Positions 39,794 to 41,115 of a stretch of DNA of 41,115 nt are shown one piece after another. The stretch's first letter is position 1, and every line of letters begins with the position of its first letter. The stretch spans positions 1-41,115 of the forward strand of contig NW_004086905.1 in assembly GCF_000220395.1 (NCBI RefSeq), given 5' to 3'. The DNA comes from Ichthyophthirius multifiliis. Taxonomy: Eukaryota; Ciliophora; Oligohymenophorea; Hymenostomatida. The notes beneath the pieces are model-generated. The model was not told where the DNA came from and ran no database searches. It saw only the letters and a program-made list of their open reading frames with translations. Position numbers and translations under genes: made by a program.

Positions 39794-40254
39794 TTCTTTG
39801 TTTTGTTTTTTTTTGAGAATACAATTAAAAAAATGAAATTTAAATCTATCTGTTAATTTTTTTAATTTGCAAATTTTTATTTTATAAAGATAAATTGTGT
39901 ATGTGCTATATTATAAAAATTTGTAAATAATTAATTTTTAATATATTTTTTGTTAATATAAAATTTATATATATATTATAATTAAATTATTAACAAATTT
40001 TTATAATTATATTATTAAACTTTTTAAATTATTGGTATACATATTTTAAAAAATAAATATATAACTTATAAAATTATATATAAATGGCTGTTAAAATTAG
40101 AGTTTGTTATTTTAGTATGTGTTAATAAATATAACATAATTTTTATTAAAAATTTCAAAAACTACTATATTCTATTTAAATATACTTAAATTTTTATTAA
40201 AAAAAATAATTTTACTTGAATTCTATTTATTTTTATTAATAGCATATATTATAT
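39794..40254. other. AT-rich noncoding region
   Basis: This is upstream of the large Asn/Gln-rich gene. It is A/T-rich with no gene seen and presumably includes that gene's promoter. Confidence 0.45.
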
Positions 40255-40450
40255 ATTCTGTCATCTATTTATGAAAAATCTCAATTAATGAGAAACATTA
40301 TTTGAAACTTTATAATCTGTACACACCTTAATGTGATTTATTAAAACCTTAAATGTAATTTAATTTAAATTTTAATGGCTAAAGGCTATATAATTTCTTA
40401 TAAGCCATACCGATGATTATAATGCTGATATAAGGTGCGGTATTAAAAAG
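40255..40450. ncRNA. Candidate structured RNA in a GC-richer island
   Basis: This patch is much richer in G and C than its surroundings and shows no sustained coding frame. It contains three short inverted repeats: TCTCA-ATTAA-TGAGA (40279-40293), TGGCT...AGCCA (40376-40380 with 40403-40407) and ATACCG...CGGTAT (40407-40412 with 40438-40443). The last two abut, as helices of a folded RNA would. I tried tRNA, spliceosomal, telomerase, SRP and snoRNA signatures and none fits. Strand and ends are unknown. Confidence 0.3.
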
Positions 40451-41115
40451 AAGTAATTTTTAAAATTATTTCTAATCATAATTAATAATAATTATAATTT
40501 AAAAAAGGATAGTTAAAAATATTAAATTTATATTAAAAAATAATATTAGTATCAAATTTAAAATAAATATTTTAACTTAAGCTTATATAAACAAAAATGA
40601 TTTTTGTTAATATAAAAAACTAATAAATTATCAAAAGGAAAAAAAAAAAAAATTAGTTTTTGTAGAAAAAATTAAATAATAATTTATTAGATTTATTAAA
40701 ATTTGAAAATTAAATAAAAAATAATAATAAGTATTTTTAAAAAAGTTTTATTTTATATATATATATATTTATATATATATATTTATATATATATATTTAA
40801 ATATATAACTATATAATAATTTTGAATAAGTAAATATTTAATTTTAATTTTAATTTTTTTATATTCAATAATTTTGATTATATAAATATTTTACTAAATA
40901 ATAAAATTTATTAAATAAAACTAATTTTTTTTTTGAAATTTATTTATTATTTATTTTTATAATCTTAAATTAATTTTTAATTAAACCTTTAATTTAAATC
41001 GAGAAGCTTTTTTTTTAATTAGAAAAAAATTTATATAACTTTTCTTTAATTTTTTTATACTTAATAAGAGTATATTTTTGTTAAAATAAATATATATATT
41101 ATAAACATTCTAAAT
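40451..41115. other. AT-rich noncoding region with TA-based repeat
   Basis: No gene is seen up to the end of the window. A short periodic repeat of TATATATATATTTA-like units occurs about three times at 40755-40806. Confidence 0.5.

Noticed and set aside
40420-40435. TGCTGATATAA match to a segment of Tetrahymena telomerase RNA
   Set aside because: The 11-base match is A/T-rich and there is no CAACCCCAA-type template nearby on either strand, so it is most likely chance.

Overview
The window is nuclear DNA of a ciliate. It is extremely AT-rich, genes are split by many tiny introns (about 40-110 nt, GT...AG), and every recognisable protein reads through TAA and TAG as glutamine and stops only at TGA (the ciliate nuclear code). 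This combination fits an oligohymenophorean of the Tetrahymena/Ichthyophthirius type. The very high AT content makes me lean to Ichthyophthirius, but that is inference. Because TAA and TAG are sense codons, most genes are invisible to a standard-code ORF search; I found them by reading both strands with the ciliate code and matching conserved motifs.

Layout, left to right. About 0.9-3.4 kb (+): ARS2/SERRATE homologue. 4.4-5.25 kb (-): short cilium protein of the CFAP144/FAM183 family. 5.5-9.8 kb (-): full-size ABCC (MRP) transporter with an in-frame TGA in the Walker A motif of its first ATPase domain. 10.5-11.0 kb (+): ribosomal protein eL27. 12.0-14.7 kb (+): Gln/Asn-rich coiled-coil protein with one frame break. 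14.8-15.9 kb (-): small basic protein with a helix-turn-helix-like region. 16.1-19.8 kb (-): P4-ATPase (phospholipid flippase). 20.6-21.6 kb (-): centrin, with a repeat-filled last intron.

22.1-26.2 kb (-): coding-like sequence of one or more unrecognised genes. 26.5-28.1 kb (+): major facilitator transporter resembling MFSD1. 28.6-30.2 kb (-): another unrecognised coding-like stretch. 30.5-31.8 kb (+): decayed IS630/Tc1-mariner transposase. 31.8-34.0 kb: patchy coding fragments, including a possible divergent histone-fold segment, and a long (TA)n tract. 34.1-35.5 kb (-): protein kinase with a signal-peptide-like start. 35.7-36.5 kb (+): TMEM8/CREST-type membrane protein. 36.7-39.8 kb (-): large Asn/Gln-rich protein. 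The last 1.3 kb is noncoding apart from a small, relatively GC-rich patch that may be a structured RNA.

The genes are ordinary single-gene transcription units on both strands and show no operon. Two (CFAP144, centrin) serve cilia or basal bodies, three are membrane transporters or flippases, and the rest are housekeeping or unknown. The 21.5-34 kb stretch, with unrecognised genes, decayed coding and a transposase, is the accessory part of the window. N-terminal exons and some splice sites are uncertain because the intron consensus is weak in DNA this AT-rich. All reading was by eye, without database searches.
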